A stretch of DNA of 56,210 nt from Perlabentimonas gracilis (lineage in GTDB: Bacteria > Bacteroidota > Bacteroidia > Bacteroidales > Tenuifilaceae): assembly GCF_011174675.1 (NCBI RefSeq), contig NZ_JAANIG010000030.1, positions 1-56,210 on the forward strand, given 5' to 3'. The position numbers were made by a program, and so were the translations under genes. The notes below the pieces were generated by a model. It made no database searches and was not told the DNA's origin. It worked only from the letters and a program-made list of their open reading frames with translations. This document shows positions 26,246 through 35,241 of the stretch, in pieces (position 1 is the first letter of the stretch; each line of letters starts with the position of its first letter).

Positions 26246-27649
26246 TTATTTATACCCAAAAATCTTCTTTTCCCTTATAGTTTTCGAAACGTATCTCGGT
26301 ACCATGGTTTCCCAGCGCTTATCGTTGCTATGCATTAGCCTTAGCACTTCATTTGGGGTTATATGCAGCCACTTGGTTTTGGCTTGGCGTAGGTTTCTTA
26401 TTTTCCGATTATCAACCAGATAATCGAATATATGCTTCACATCAGGCTCCAGCTCCACATCATCAACCAGCAGTATTTTCCCCGTTTCCCTATCGAGGGC
26501 AGGGTAGATGTAGAATCGAGTATTATCGGGGAACATACGGCCCATAGCCTCGAGTATGCCACCACGCAGGCAGGTGTAGTACTTCTTCTCCATAACCCTT
26601 CTAAATGTTGGCACACCAAGAATTACACGAAGATTAAGGATTTTAAATCGATTAAAGTAGTCAACAACTTTGTAGAACTCCTGAAAGTTCGATACCAGTA
26701 CGTTTTGCCCCATCCCGTTAAGCAGGTCAACTCTGTTCAGGAAATCGCGTTCATCAATCTCGCCCTCCTCCAGCAGGTTATTAAGCGTTATTTCGCATAT
26801 TTGTAGCGTATTGTGTGGCGAGAAGTTTTTATCCTCCTTAAAAAGTGCGTACGATGTTTTTAGGATATCGAAACCCACGTAAGTAATGGGTCGGAATCGT
26901 CCCCTGAGTACCAGCGCGTTCTTCTTGTACAAAAAATCGGCGGGTTGATGCACCTCGCCGTGGCGGTCGAACATCACAGCGGGGGTCATCTCATTTTTTA
27001 CCAGCTGCACGCATAGTAGCCTATTATCAACGTAGCAAAGGTCGGGGCCAGTCATTCGGGCCATAGTAATCTCAACGCGGTCGGTATCTAAATTATCAAG
27101 CAGCGATTGCAGAAATACATTGGGCCTATCGTGGTAGTGGAAACAGGCAAATATTAGGTTAACGCCCAGCGTGCCCAGCGTGTACTGCTGCAGCAGGCCA
27201 TCATTTTCTAAAAGGCGAACGTGAATAACCACCTCGTTGGGTTCGCCCAGCTTGGAGTGCTCAAACTTAACACCCATCCAGCCATGGCCCTGATTGCTCT
27301 TTTGGTAGTTAAGCGTTTCCACCGTATCGGCAAACGAGAAGAATTTCAGGTCGGAACTACGCTTCTCGCCAAGCACCTGCAATAAATCGTTGTACTCGGC
27401 TTGTAGCATCTTCTCAAGCCTATTGAGACTAACATAACGGCCGCTATCGCCCTCGTTATAAAGGTGGTCGCTAAAGGTTTTATCGTAGGCCGATATGGTT
27501 TTGGCAATGGTTCCCGAGGCGCCACCAGCCTGAAAGAATGACCGGGCAACCTCCTGTCCGCCACCAATTTCGGCAATGGTTCCGTACTTGGTGTTATCCA
27601 AGTTGAGCATTAGCGCTTTGCGCTTGGTACTAAAAACTTCGCGTTCCAT
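26246..27649 (-). CDS. Conserved protein of unknown function
   Basis: 467 residues, no signal peptide, converging on the permease gene with 41 bp between stops. The N-terminal half is highly ordered: KRKALMLNLD, YGTIAEIGGGQEVARSFF, QAGGASGTIAKTISAYD, RYVSLNRLEKML. I recall this as a widespread bacterial family that databases often label as a nicotinamide-nucleotide adenylyltransferase or leave unnamed. I see no HxGH nucleotidyltransferase motif, so that label is not supported here. The conserved glycine-rich start could bind a cofactor. It is probably cytosolic. Both flanks are long repeat-bearing or convergent intergenic regions, so it is transcribed alone. Confidence 0.75.
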   Translation of the reverse strand: MEREVFSTKRKALMLNLDNTKYGTIAEIGGGQEVARSFFQAGGASGTIAKTISAYDKTFSDHLYNEGDSGRYVSLNRLEKMLQAEYNDLLQVLGEKRSSDLKFFSFADTVETLNYQKSNQGHGWMGVKFEHSKLGEPNEVVIHVRLLENDGLLQQYTLGTLGVNLIFACFHYHDRPNVFLQSLLDNLDTDRVEITMARMTGPDLCYVDNRLLCVQLVKNEMTPAVMFDRHGEVHQPADFLYKKNALVLRGRFRPITYVGFDILKTSYALFKEDKNFSPHNTLQICEITLNNLLEEGEIDERDFLNRVDLLNGMGQNVLVSNFQEFYKVVDYFNRFKILNLRVILGVPTFRRVMEKKYYTCLRGGILEAMGRMFPDNTRFYIYPALDRETGKILLVDDVELEPDVKHIFDYLVDNRKIRNLRQAKTKWLHITPNEVLRLMHSNDKRWETMVPRYVSKTIREKKIFGYK

Positions 27650-28185
27650 ATTCGCATATTTGTCAATAAAAATAGAACAAAAAATAGAGTTTTGAGTTCA
27701 TAAGGTTCATAAAGTTTAGGGTTTAAAGTTCATAGAGTTCAAAGAGTTTAGAGTTTAAAGTTCATAAAGATTGGTTGATTGACCCTGCTTGCCAGCCATA
27801 GCCGTCAAGCTAAGGATACAAAACAAACAATTATTTCTATTGAATTGAGCAGAATATGAATACCATAGCCCTCGTAGAGGGCAAATAGCGATTGAAGAAA
27901 TTAATTCAAATAAATTAGCGCTTCGTAGATGCGCAATAAGGGCTGCGGATAAATATTGCACCCCTACGGCCTGCCTGCCTTCGGCAGTAAGGCAGGGGTG
28001 CTTTAAGGCTTTGCAATCTATACCCTATCGCTATGCACCCTCTACGAGCATGTGAATAAGGAAGTTAGCGACTTTAGATAAATTGAAATTGATCTTAGCC
28101 TGACGGCTATGGCTTGCCAGCAGGCAGGCTGCCTGACTGGCGTCAGAGCAGGTAGCTTGGATGAATGAGTGATTGATTGACCCTA
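27650..28185. repeat. Repeat-rich intergenic DNA, no gene seen
   Basis: This stretch holds degenerate GTTTAAAGTTCATA-type tandem segments (27690-27770) and several small palindromes: GCCCTCGTAGAGGGC near 27870, a pair of GCGC-ended arms near 27920, and GCACCCCT...AGGGGTGC bracketing a CCTGCCTGCC segment (about 27957-28002). Fragments of the GCCTGCC/GGCAGG repeat family seen elsewhere in the window also occur. Confidence 0.55.
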
Positions 28186-28615
28186 CCTCTGGCAGGATTA
28201 ATTATTAGGTTGGATAGGTAGAAATTTTAAAATTCTAAAAAATAGGAACTTGCTAGCTTGAAGGAATAAACTGTTGTTAAACAAAAGATATTCAAAAGGA
28301 TATACCATTGCCGCTATTTAGAAAAAGTATAAATAGTACGAAAAGATGAAATTTTTTAAAAAACCATTGTCACAAATAGCCATTTGATGACATAGTATAT
28401 AAAGGGCATACTATTATTTTTAAAAACTTTGTTGATTTATGGCTATAGGGTAATGGCATTCAGCCAATCCCATACTTTGTTTACATACCTAAAGAATTGT
28501 GCTTTACAAAACCCATGGATACCTCCTCCTTGGTATGGGATATCTATGCCAAAAAAAACGCACTAAAAAACAGATATACAGGCGGTTAGGTGTATTTTTT
28601 TTATGGTAACATAGC

Positions 28616-28643
28616 TTGTTTTATTGAAATTACAGTATATTTG
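28616..28643 (+). promoter_or_regulatory. Promoter of the OFF-phase lipoprotein gene
   Basis: TTG (28616-28618), a 17-nt spacer and TATATTTG (28636-28643) fit the Bacteroidota pattern. The element is conserved in the duplicated leader at 32967-32994. Start codon 28701 lies 57 bp downstream. Confidence 0.5.
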
Positions 28644-28700
28644 TATTGTGTTAGCACACCCTATTAATTATTAATAATTTTAACCTAAAGAATTAGTTTA

Positions 28701-29910
28701 ATGAAAACAAAAACAAATCAGAAATGGAGACGATCCTGTGTTTTAGGAATCCTCTTCTCTTCTCTTCTCTTCTCTTCTCTTCTCTAGCTGTGATAAGGAT
28801 GCAGTAGTTCCAGAGGATTTTGAAACTTCTATGGAGCTTACCGAAGGCGAATTGATTCTAAAGGGTAAGCTTGATCAAGCTGCGAAACTATTATCTAGTA
28901 TTATTATAGATAAAAGTGTTTATAATGAAGTTTTACAATTTACTGGAGCGAATCGAACTACGCCTGAGATTTCATTTAAGCAAGTTATGAATAATGAGGA
29001 AAGAGTTACCAAAGGTGGCGTTATTAAGTTTTCAAACTTAAAGAACGCGCTCGAAAAAGCCTATGCAAAAAGCCAAAACGATTTTGATCTGGATGAAGAC
29101 CTATTGGATTTTCTTATTGAAAATGATTGCGGAATTTGGTCACCATACTCTTTAGATAGATATTCCGAGGACAATCAATTTTTCACAGTTACAGGACATC
29201 CAATTGATGAAACTATACCAGAATCTCCAGGTTATATATATTCGGGAATTAACAAAAGCAATGTTGTGGTAAACGAGGAATATGCTGACAACAATCCCGT
29301 TTTGGTTATTACCCCCAATTATCTAGAAATTGAATATCCAGTTATAGATGATGGTATTGGGGATGTTACTAGACCCCCACGTGATATCCCAGTTTCTGCT
29401 AATAAGGATCATGAAGTGGTAACGCTGAAGCACATAAAACTAAAAACTGTCTGGAATACTTGGTTTTGGACAAGAACCTTTGATATTTACGTTGTAAGAG
29501 GAGAAGGGGCATACAATCCTGTTAATTTTTCCTTAACAGGTACCTTTACCACTAGTATACTAATTAAGTTACCAAGAGAATATGCAAAGGATAAGAAATG
29601 GTATCCAGTTAATATCGTGTGGGATACAAAATGGAGTAAGGAAAAAACAAAGCAGGTAGTGGGAGCTTATCGACATAGAAATAAAGGGACCTATAAAATA
29701 GCTGGAACTGTGGGTTATAAAGCCGACTCTGTTTCTGCACAAGTTACCGCATCTGCTGAACTTGAAGTATCAGGAACAGGGTTGGGCCATAGCGAATGGG
29801 ACAGGGACTGGTTTTACGAGACCAACCACCTGTCGCCAACTTATGGTGGTGTAAAAGTAAGGCAAACAAGCAATGTCTTCGATTTTACTTTATCTATAAC
29901 ACAATTATAA
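28701..29910 (+). CDS. Lipoprotein of unknown function, phase-variable, currently out of frame
   Basis: The ATG at 28701 opens a signal peptide (basic start, then hydrophobic LGILFSSLLF), but this frame hits TAG at 28785. The long frame that ends at 29910 contains the lipobox Ser-Ser-Cys (Cys codon 28789) followed by DKDAVVPEDFE. Between start and Cys lie 88 bp including six full CTCTT units, so the reading is off by one base; gain of one unit or loss of two would join the frames. The homologous leader at 33050 has 81 bp and is in frame. A minor product from the internal ATG at 28831 (359 residues) would lack export. The mature part is acidic, then beta-rich with aromatic segments (TVWNTWFWTRTFDIYVV); I recognise no family. 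A strong hairpin follows the stop. Confidence 0.75.
28752..28785 (+). repeat. Pentanucleotide repeat (CTCTT) x6.8 inside the signal-peptide codons
   Basis: Six perfect CTCTT units plus CTCT. Because five is not a multiple of three, slippage by a unit changes the reading frame and can switch the lipoprotein on or off. Confidence 0.9.
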
Positions 29911-29918
29911 TTCTAATC

Positions 29919-29954
29919 AAAATGCATACGTGCTGTTAGTGCGTATGCATTTTT
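29919..29954 (+). terminator. Strong hairpin terminator
   Basis: AAAATGCATACG (29919-29930) pairs perfectly with CGTATGCATTTT (29942-29953) across an 11-nt loop and ends in a T-run, 9 nt after the lipoprotein stop. Confidence 0.8.
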
Positions 29955-29965
29955 AAAAAAGTTTT

Positions 29966-30562
29966 ATGAAATATTCTTTTGTACTTTTTCTAGGTTTCCT
30001 GTTTATGGGTAACCAAAGCTACTCTGCCAATCGCGATAGCATCCAACACCGGCTAGGTGTGTATTCGATGGTTTCAGTAGGAGGTGACGATTATCCCGGT
30101 CAAATGCTGGGTGTGGAGTATGGCCTAAGGAAAGGATTCTATGGTGTATCATTGGGCTACTCCCATTACTATCATAACGAAAGAAGGTACTTTCCATACT
30201 GGCCCTCCGATCTTTACATACCCTACTCATACAGCTCCAGGCTAGTTAGCCTAACCCCCTTTATCCAACCCATTAAGAAAAAATGGTTTGTGGTGGTTGT
30301 AAATGCAGGAGTAACTTTTTCCCGAGAGGATAATTTAACTCACACTGTAACTACTCCAGTAGAGATATTGCCGGGCAACTATAGACTTGAAGGGGAATAC
30401 ATACTTGTAACCAACTATTTTTTTGGCGTAACAGGTGGCATTGGGTTCGATTTTGAGCTGTCAAAATCATTAACTCTTTTCGCAAATAGTAAGTTGATAA
30501 TTATGCAAACTCCTGGAATTGGGCAGGTACTGGTTGGGGCTGGAGTGCGTTTCAACATATAG
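29966..30562 (+). CDS. Outer-membrane beta-barrel protein, duplicate A
   Basis: 198 residues with a signal peptide (about 1-20, NQSYSA). The rest alternates in short amphipathic strands with many Tyr/Phe/Gly and ends GVRFNI, an outer-membrane barrel C-terminus with terminal hydrophobic residue. About eight strands fit the length. It is nearly identical to the gene at 37480-38079; differences cluster in SHYYHNERRY and NLTHTV, which are probably surface loops. No ligand is evident. Confidence 0.8.
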   Translation: MKYSFVLFLGFLFMGNQSYSANRDSIQHRLGVYSMVSVGGDDYPGQMLGVEYGLRKGFYGVSLGYSHYYHNERRYFPYWPSDLYIPYSYSSRLVSLTPFIQPIKKKWFVVVVNAGVTFSREDNLTHTVTTPVEILPGNYRLEGEYILVTNYFFGVTGGIGFDFELSKSLTLFANSKLIIMQTPGIGQVLVGAGVRFNI

Positions 30563-30819
30563 CTTAAGGTATGAATATATAAGCAATCCCGTTAAGTTTT
30601 GGCTTTCAGGTGATTGATTCTCGACATAACGAAACGGGCAGAGTGATTGGCTACGTTGAACTCGTAAAGTGTGCTCGATTGATTGATTGAGGACGCCCTT
30701 AACAGAACCATAAAACTACCCAAAAGAGCTTTTCAGAATTGGATGAAAGACAAAATATGAGTTATTTTATCGAGCAAAATTTTCTGCTGTTGAGAGTTAA
30801 ATTTTCATTCCCCTTTAAT

Positions 30820-31486
30820 ATGGTAAGAACAATTAATAATAAACTTATAATCATGGTGGGGTTTCTCCTCACCATGATTCCAGCAAAAGCAATCGCGCAG
30901 AGCTCTTCGTGTTCGGACTTTCCGCTTCTTGAAAACTTCAGAAAATGGGGGATAGTGGCAGGGCCAGTATTGTATAGTAGTGCCAAAGTCAATCCTAACT
31001 ACGGAGACTACCAGCTAGAGAATTTGCCCCAACCAGGCTTTAATATTGGCGTGGTGTATGATTTTTTGCCCTATAGCATGTTCCCCTAACATTAAGGTAT
31101 AAATTGAATATAGGTAGTAAATATTTCTGCTCCTTTTTGGCTGGATTTAAAGTAAAAAATCTCCTTTTGGAGAAATTAGGTACACACAATCATTTGTTAG
31201 TTAGGAACTTTCTGAGAGAAGAGAAGTTTTTGGTATCAAAGCTTATAGCCCATCAAATGCTTATCAAGGTAGTTTTATTATGGGTGCTGGGTTTTCGTAT
31301 GCTTTAGAGAAAATATTACTAAATATTGACTTTATTTATGTTGCAAATTTCCAGAACGTTTTAGAAGGAGAGTACCAATTTGCCAACTTGGAAGTTTCAC
31401 CCGACACAAGAGGTTCATACACCTTGTCGGGAAATTATATTGGGTTGCTGGTTACGTTAAACCTAGCTAGACCCAAAAATGAATAA
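30820..31486 (+). pseudogene. Decayed outer-membrane beta-barrel gene
   Basis: A signal peptide (MVRTINNKLIIMVGFLL, cleavage near AIAQ) starts at ATG 30820 and reads to a stop at 31089. Barrel-like sequence continues in the +1 frame (LTLRYKLNIGSKYF, after a C-run at 31084-31087). It then shifts to a third frame (AYSPSNAYQGSFIMGAGFSY) that ends at 31486 with GNYIGLLVTLNLAR. At least two frameshifts and a stop near 31200 show the gene is broken. A hairpin, ATCATGGTG...CACCATGAT, lies within the signal-peptide codons (about 30850-30878). Confidence 0.75.
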
Positions 31487-31546
31487 GCACGAATGGTTAG
31501 GAATAAGGATTGAAAAACTATAAAACTAATTAAACAACAACATTTT

Positions 31547-32170
31547 ATGAAAAAGTACTTTTTGCTGATGGTCATACTTTCTATCGCGTCCCATACGCTT
31601 TTTTCTCAGCGTTTAAATTCAATTGGACTTGATCTTGGTGGCTATATGATTAGAACTCCCAAAAGCCAAAAAGCTGGTGATACTTACAATCCATATATCG
31701 AGGGTTCCTCAAGCCTTGTTGGGTTAACTTACGAGAGAAACCTTACAAATACTTTTAGCTTACGAGGTGGAGGGTATTTTAACAAACAATTCAACTCAAT
31801 TATTTCGGTTCATATCCCGTTGGAACTTAATGGCAAGCTAATTGGAAAAAGTAGCGAGTCGATGTACTACGCTGGTTACACATGTGGGATTAGCCTAAAT
31901 TTTAACAGGCTTGTAGTTACTGGTTTTGAGTTTCCTGCGCCAAATACAAGTGCAGATGTTGATATTGAGAAAGACTTTTACATTGCACCGCATGCTGGAA
32001 TACACGCCGGAGTAAAAATTGGGCGTATTGATATTAGGGTGCAAGGCCTATTCCATATTTTAATTCCAGAAATTGCCGATTTTACAACAACCTATGACGA
32101 TATAAGCGAGTCGAATACCAATGGGAGTATTGGTTTGTCCCTTCGTATTGGAGGAGCTTATTGCTTCTAA
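31547..32170 (+). CDS. Outer-membrane beta-barrel protein
   Basis: 207 residues. Signal peptide about 1-20 (ASHTLFSQ), then alternating strands (IGLDLGGYMI, LVGLTYERNL, AGIHAGVKIGRIDIRVQG) and a C-terminal strand SIGLSLRIGGAYCF. The size fits an eight-stranded barrel of the kind found throughout Bacteroidota. It differs from the duplicate A/B pair. A 15-bp-stem terminator follows about 90 bp downstream. No specific function can be given. Confidence 0.75.
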   Translation: MKKYFLLMVILSIASHTLFSQRLNSIGLDLGGYMIRTPKSQKAGDTYNPYIEGSSSLVGLTYERNLTNTFSLRGGGYFNKQFNSIISVHIPLELNGKLIGKSSESMYYAGYTCGISLNFNRLVVTGFEFPAPNTSADVDIEKDFYIAPHAGIHAGVKIGRIDIRVQGLFHILIPEIADFTTTYDDISESNTNGSIGLSLRIGGAYCF

Positions 32171-32260
32171 AGAAGTAGCATAAACTGTCTTCTTACGTCT
32201 GGTTTATCTGTTGCTCCAGCCAGTTTTTATCTACTTTCCAGAGAGACGCTTAATAACCTA

Positions 32261-32298
32261 AATCTCGTTATCCCATAATAGCATGGGATAACGAGATT
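32261..32298 (+). terminator. Perfect 15-bp-stem hairpin
   Basis: AATCTCGTTATCCCA (32261-32275) pairs with TGGGATAACGAGATT (32284-32298), loop 8 nt, followed by GTTTGTT. Likely ends the barrel transcript. Confidence 0.75.
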
Positions 32299-32373
32299 GT
32301 TTGTTATGTAGAGTTGGTTGTGATAAACTGCATAAAGTAAGGTGTTTAGGGTGTGCTTCCCGCAGCTGTATTG

Positions 32374-32404
32374 TTGAGGGTTTGACTCTAAGTCAAGCCC
32401 TCAA
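32374..32404. repeat. 31-bp palindrome family, copy 1
   Basis: TTGAGGGTTTGACT, then a 3-nt loop, then AGTCAAGCCCTCAA, with a trailing GCTAAGCAGA. Three further copies lie at 35188, 35880 and 36683, each just after a small lipoprotein gene. Confidence 0.85.
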
Positions 32405-32966
32405 TGCTAAGCAGAGCAACTGAAAGATTGACATACATTTGGCTGGATAGATTGGATGATAATACTCACGGGATGACATATGCTGAGCTGATAGACAGCC
32501 CCGAAAGTAGTTAATATTGAGTTGCTTGGATGCCTGCCTCTGGCAGGATTAATTATTAAGTTGGATAGGTAGAAATTTTAAAATTCTAAAGAATAGAAAC
32601 TTGCCAGCGTAATGAAATAAACTGTTGTTAAACAAAAGATATTCAAAAGGATATACCATTGCCGCTATTTATAAAAAGTATAAATAGTACAAAAAGATGA
32701 AATTTTTTAAAAAACCATTGTCACAAATAGCCATTTGATGACATAGTATATAAAGGGCATACTATTATTTTTAAAAACTTTGTTGATTTATGGCTATAGG
32801 GTAATGGCATTCTGCCAATCCCATATTTTGTTTACATACCTAAAGAATTGTGCTTTACAAAACCCATGGATATCTCCTCCTTGGTATGGGATATCTATGT
32901 CAAAAAATCGCACTTAAAAAACAGATAAACAGGTGGTTAGGTGTAATTTTTATATGGTAATATAGC

Positions 32967-32994
32967 TTGTTATATTGAAATTACAGTATATTTG
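32967..32994 (+). promoter_or_regulatory. Promoter of the metallopeptidase gene
   Basis: TTG (32967-32969), 17-nt spacer, TATATTTG (32987-32994); the same element and spacing as at 28616-28643 within the duplicated leader. Confidence 0.5.
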
Positions 32995-33049
32995 TATTGT
33001 GTTAACACGCCCTTTTAATTATCACTAATTTTAACCTAAAATTCTTTTA

Positions 33050-34750
33050 ATGAGAAAAAATGCAAGTCAAAGCTGGAGACGATCCTGTGTATTAGGAACC
33101 CTCTTCTTCTCTTCTCTTCTCTTCTCTAGCTGTACTAAGGAGGAAACAACCCTGCTGCCAGAGCCTGATACTCCCACCGAAGTAGTACAGGTTATTAAGC
33201 TAGGAAAGAAGATGGACAACCCCTACTCGGTTAGCCTTATGCGGGAAGCCAACAAGGAGCTTGTGGCGGAAAAAGCCTTTGCCCCAACCAAAACTCCCTC
33301 CGAGACCATAGTCACAACGCACTTATATGTGCGATTTTTACCCAGTAGTCTCGATGAGCTGTACCTGCTTACCGATTCGCTAAACCTTATGCTTTTTGAC
33401 CACTGCCTTACCTACGAGATTGAGCAGGAGGGCGAGTACTACCACGATCCCAGCATTCCCGAGGATCAGATAACCTGGCAGTACACAACGGTTGAGGCCA
33501 ACTTTAATTTTCCTGAAGTGCAGTACGAGGTGATAGAGGAGTGCTACATCCCCGATGATAATGAGTACGAGAAGAACACCCATCTGGCCATGCTCGAGGA
33601 ACGGGCACTTCGCAATGCCGGTTATCTGGAGATGTTGGAACGAAGGGGTTCGGTTGAAGCTGAAAACAGTACAAAAGGAATTTCACTTGAAAGACCCACA
33701 GGAACCATACTATTCCAAGATCCTAACAGAGGTGATGCTTCAGTGGCAGCAAAAGGATTAACCGTAAGGTGTTGGGTAGGAGCAAAAATTGGACGAGGTG
33801 TGACCAACGAAGAAGGTTTCTATAAGTGTAGCGAAAGATTTAGGGTAGGCCCTTACTATAGGCTTTACTTTTACCGCGACAACGATTGGTCCATTAAGCA
33901 CAATACCATAAGCCTAATGGAGGCAAAAAATATTGGCTTAGGATATCATAATAAGAAAGGGTATGACAAAACCTTTACAGCAGCAAGGGATAAGGACGAT
34001 ATCCCCTTCTGTATTGTAAGCACGGCTGCCCATGATTACTACAAGTGGTGCGATGAGAACAATATCCTTAAGCCACCAACGGAACTGCGAATATGGGCCG
34101 CCTCCTTCTGGAAAGGTGGTTCTGCGCCAATGCTTAAAAGGGGGGTAAGTGCATGGTACACTGGCCCCAATTCCGATGGGTGGAGATATAATTTCGATTA
34201 TTTGGGGTATGCGAACAATGCAGTTTCTGTATATAATACCCTTACCAACTGGGTGCCAGATATCACTCTTAATAATAAGGTTGGCCCAAAGGATACTTCT
34301 TTATATCGTACTACCCTACATGAGCTAGCCCATGCCAGCCATTTCCGAAAGGTAGGCGTAAGTTATTGGTCTAAATACGCCAGCTATATCACATCCTGCT
34401 ATATTGATAATACTCCTTCGGTTTACGGCGATGCCTCCCGCCCTAATGCCGGCTACTGTGGCATCGGCGAAATGTGGGGCTACTACATTGGGGGGATGCT
34501 GGCCGCAAAGGAGTATAATAATGAGGATTGGCATGAGGATGTTGGGTGGTTTAGACCGGGGATATTAAGACAATTAGGTAGTAATGCTTTAATCAATAGA
34601 CCACGATTAAATAACCCGTTAACTGAAAAACAGATATTCGACTGCCTAACCAGCGATATAACAAATCATACACTATTAAGAAACCGTTTAATTCAAAGAT
34701 ATGGACGCCAACAGGAGATTACCGCAGTATTTACCCATTTTGGGTTTTAG
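33050..34750 (+). CDS. HExxH zinc-metallopeptidase lipoprotein, phase-variable (ON)
   Basis: 566 residues. The lipoprotein signal (about 1-27) ends LLFSSC with Cys 28 in frame, encoded over CTCTT repeats. The catalytic motif is LHELAHASHF with His 424, Glu 425 and His 428. A downstream Glu 474 in CGIGEMWGYYIGG is a candidate third zinc ligand, as in gluzincin-type peptidases. An N-terminal region (30-210, with EEERALRNAGYLEML-like helices) precedes the catalytic part. The C-terminal 70 residues (FDCLTSDITNHTLLRNRL) recur in two truncated copies downstream. The last 50 nt overlap the next gene. Surface or periplasmic anchoring by lipid is expected. The target is unknown: host protein, competitor, or a self-envelope substrate. 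The zinc-peptidase call rests on motif and context; the family has not been named. Confidence 0.85.
   Translation: MRKNASQSWRRSCVLGTLFFSSLLFSSCTKEETTLLPEPDTPTEVVQVIKLGKKMDNPYSVSLMREANKELVAEKAFAPTKTPSETIVTTHLYVRFLPSSLDELYLLTDSLNLMLFDHCLTYEIEQEGEYYHDPSIPEDQITWQYTTVEANFNFPEVQYEVIEECYIPDDNEYEKNTHLAMLEERALRNAGYLEMLERRGSVEAENSTKGISLERPTGTILFQDPNRGDASVAAKGLTVRCWVGAKIGRGVTNEEGFYKCSERFRVGPYYRLYFYRDNDWSIKHNTISLMEAKNIGLGYHNKKGYDKTFTAARDKDDIPFCIVSTAAHDYYKWCDENNILKPPTELRIWAASFWKGGSAPMLKRGVSAWYTGPNSDGWRYNFDYLGYANNAVSVYNTLTNWVPDITLNNKVGPKDTSLYRTTLHELAHASHFRKVGVSYWSKYASYITSCYIDNTPSVYGDASRPNAGYCGIGEMWGYYIGGMLAAKEYNNEDWHEDVGWFRPGILRQLGSNALINRPRLNNPLTEKQIFDCLTSDITNHTLLRNRLIQRYGRQQEITAVFTHFGF
33109..33127 (+). 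repeat. CTCTT repeats in the metallopeptidase signal peptide (x3.8)
   Basis: Three perfect units plus CTCT, preceded by an interrupted unit (CTCTTCTT, 33101-33108). Here the frame from ATG to lipobox Cys is intact (81 bp). The shorter, interrupted tract should slip less than the 6.8-unit tract upstream. Confidence 0.85.
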
Positions 34751-35174
34751 TTTGCTTTTGTTTTCTTTATTTTTACAATCTTGTGGTGATAAAGAGTATA
34801 GGGAGGATTATTCTTTTCGAAATGAAATGGAATTTGATATATTTTTAACAGTATATTCAGATAGTGATTTACTGAATGGTATTAACGAAAAGGAGATTGA
34901 AATAAAATCAATGTCTGAAGAGCTCTTATTAGTAAATATATCAGACCATTATAGAAAAGGTGCAGGAGCGGATTATTTTATTCGTCTAGCTGACTCTGTA
35001 TCAGTTTCTAAAAAAAATACTAATGAGCTCATTATGTTTTGGCGTAAAGATGGGGAAATTTTTTATGCAAATAATTATAAAATGTTACGTGACTTTTCAG
35101 GAGCTTGGAAATATCGTAATGTTGAAAATAATTATGATTTATATTATTATCTTATGATTTTAGAAGAGTATTAA
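34701..35174 (+). CDS. Small lipoprotein overlapping the peptidase 3' end (module 1)
   Basis: 157 residues. The first 17 codons lie inside the peptidase gene in another frame (50-nt overlap). A hydrophobic stretch LLLFSLFLQSC gives a lipobox with Cys 28, so this is an exported lipoprotein. The mature part is about 130 residues, acidic, and predicted mostly beta. It shares a loose pattern with the two module relatives at 35381 and 36179: YxxxN near the start, a YF/FxRxxDS segment, then an xMFWRKDG or AIWR segment and a YANNY/AEGY segment. Translational coupling to the peptidase suggests a partner or inhibitor role; this is inference. A palindrome follows 14 bp after the stop. Confidence 0.75.
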   Translation: MDANRRLPQYLPILGFSLLLFSLFLQSCGDKEYREDYSFRNEMEFDIFLTVYSDSDLLNGINEKEIEIKSMSEELLLVNISDHYRKGAGADYFIRLADSVSVSKKNTNELIMFWRKDGEIFYANNYKMLRDFSGAWKYRNVENNYDLYYYLMILEEY

Positions 35175-35187
35175 TTGTGGTTTTGCA

Positions 35188-35218
35188 TTGAGGGTTTGAC
35201 TCAAAGTCAAACCCTCAA
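35188..35218. repeat. 31-bp palindrome family, copy 2
   Basis: TTGAGGGTTTGACT / AGTCAAACCCTCAA arms around CAA, 14 bp after the module 1 lipoprotein, followed by TACTAAGCAGATTCTTT shared with copy 4. A probable transcript end. Confidence 0.85.
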
Positions 35219-35241
35219 TACTAAGCAGATTCTTTAATGAT

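Larger units (their letters stand above)
28186..28791 (+). repeat. Leader duplication, copy 1 (about 600 bp)
   Basis: This segment matches 32537-33133 at high identity with a net length difference of 9 bp. It carries a shared upstream region, promoter, 5' UTR, start codon and signal-peptide DNA up to the lipobox Cys codon. Similarity stops after TAGCTGT, so two unrelated mature proteins are driven by the same leader. Confidence 0.85.
32537..33133 (+). repeat. Leader duplication, copy 2 (about 600 bp)
   Basis: Counterpart of 28186-28791. High identity holds through the upstream region, promoter, 5' UTR and signal-peptide codons and ends at the lipobox Cys codon (33131-33133). This copy leads into the metallopeptidase gene. 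Confidence 0.85.

Noticed and set aside
26432-26806. 124-codon plus-strand frame opposite the 26246-27649 gene
   Set aside because: The minus-strand protein has conserved motifs across this region; the plus-strand frame has none.
28752-28785. Frameshift as simple sequencing error
   Set aside because: Not fully excluded, but the repeat unit, the paralogous in-frame copy and the exact one-base offset fit slippage better; read-level data would decide.
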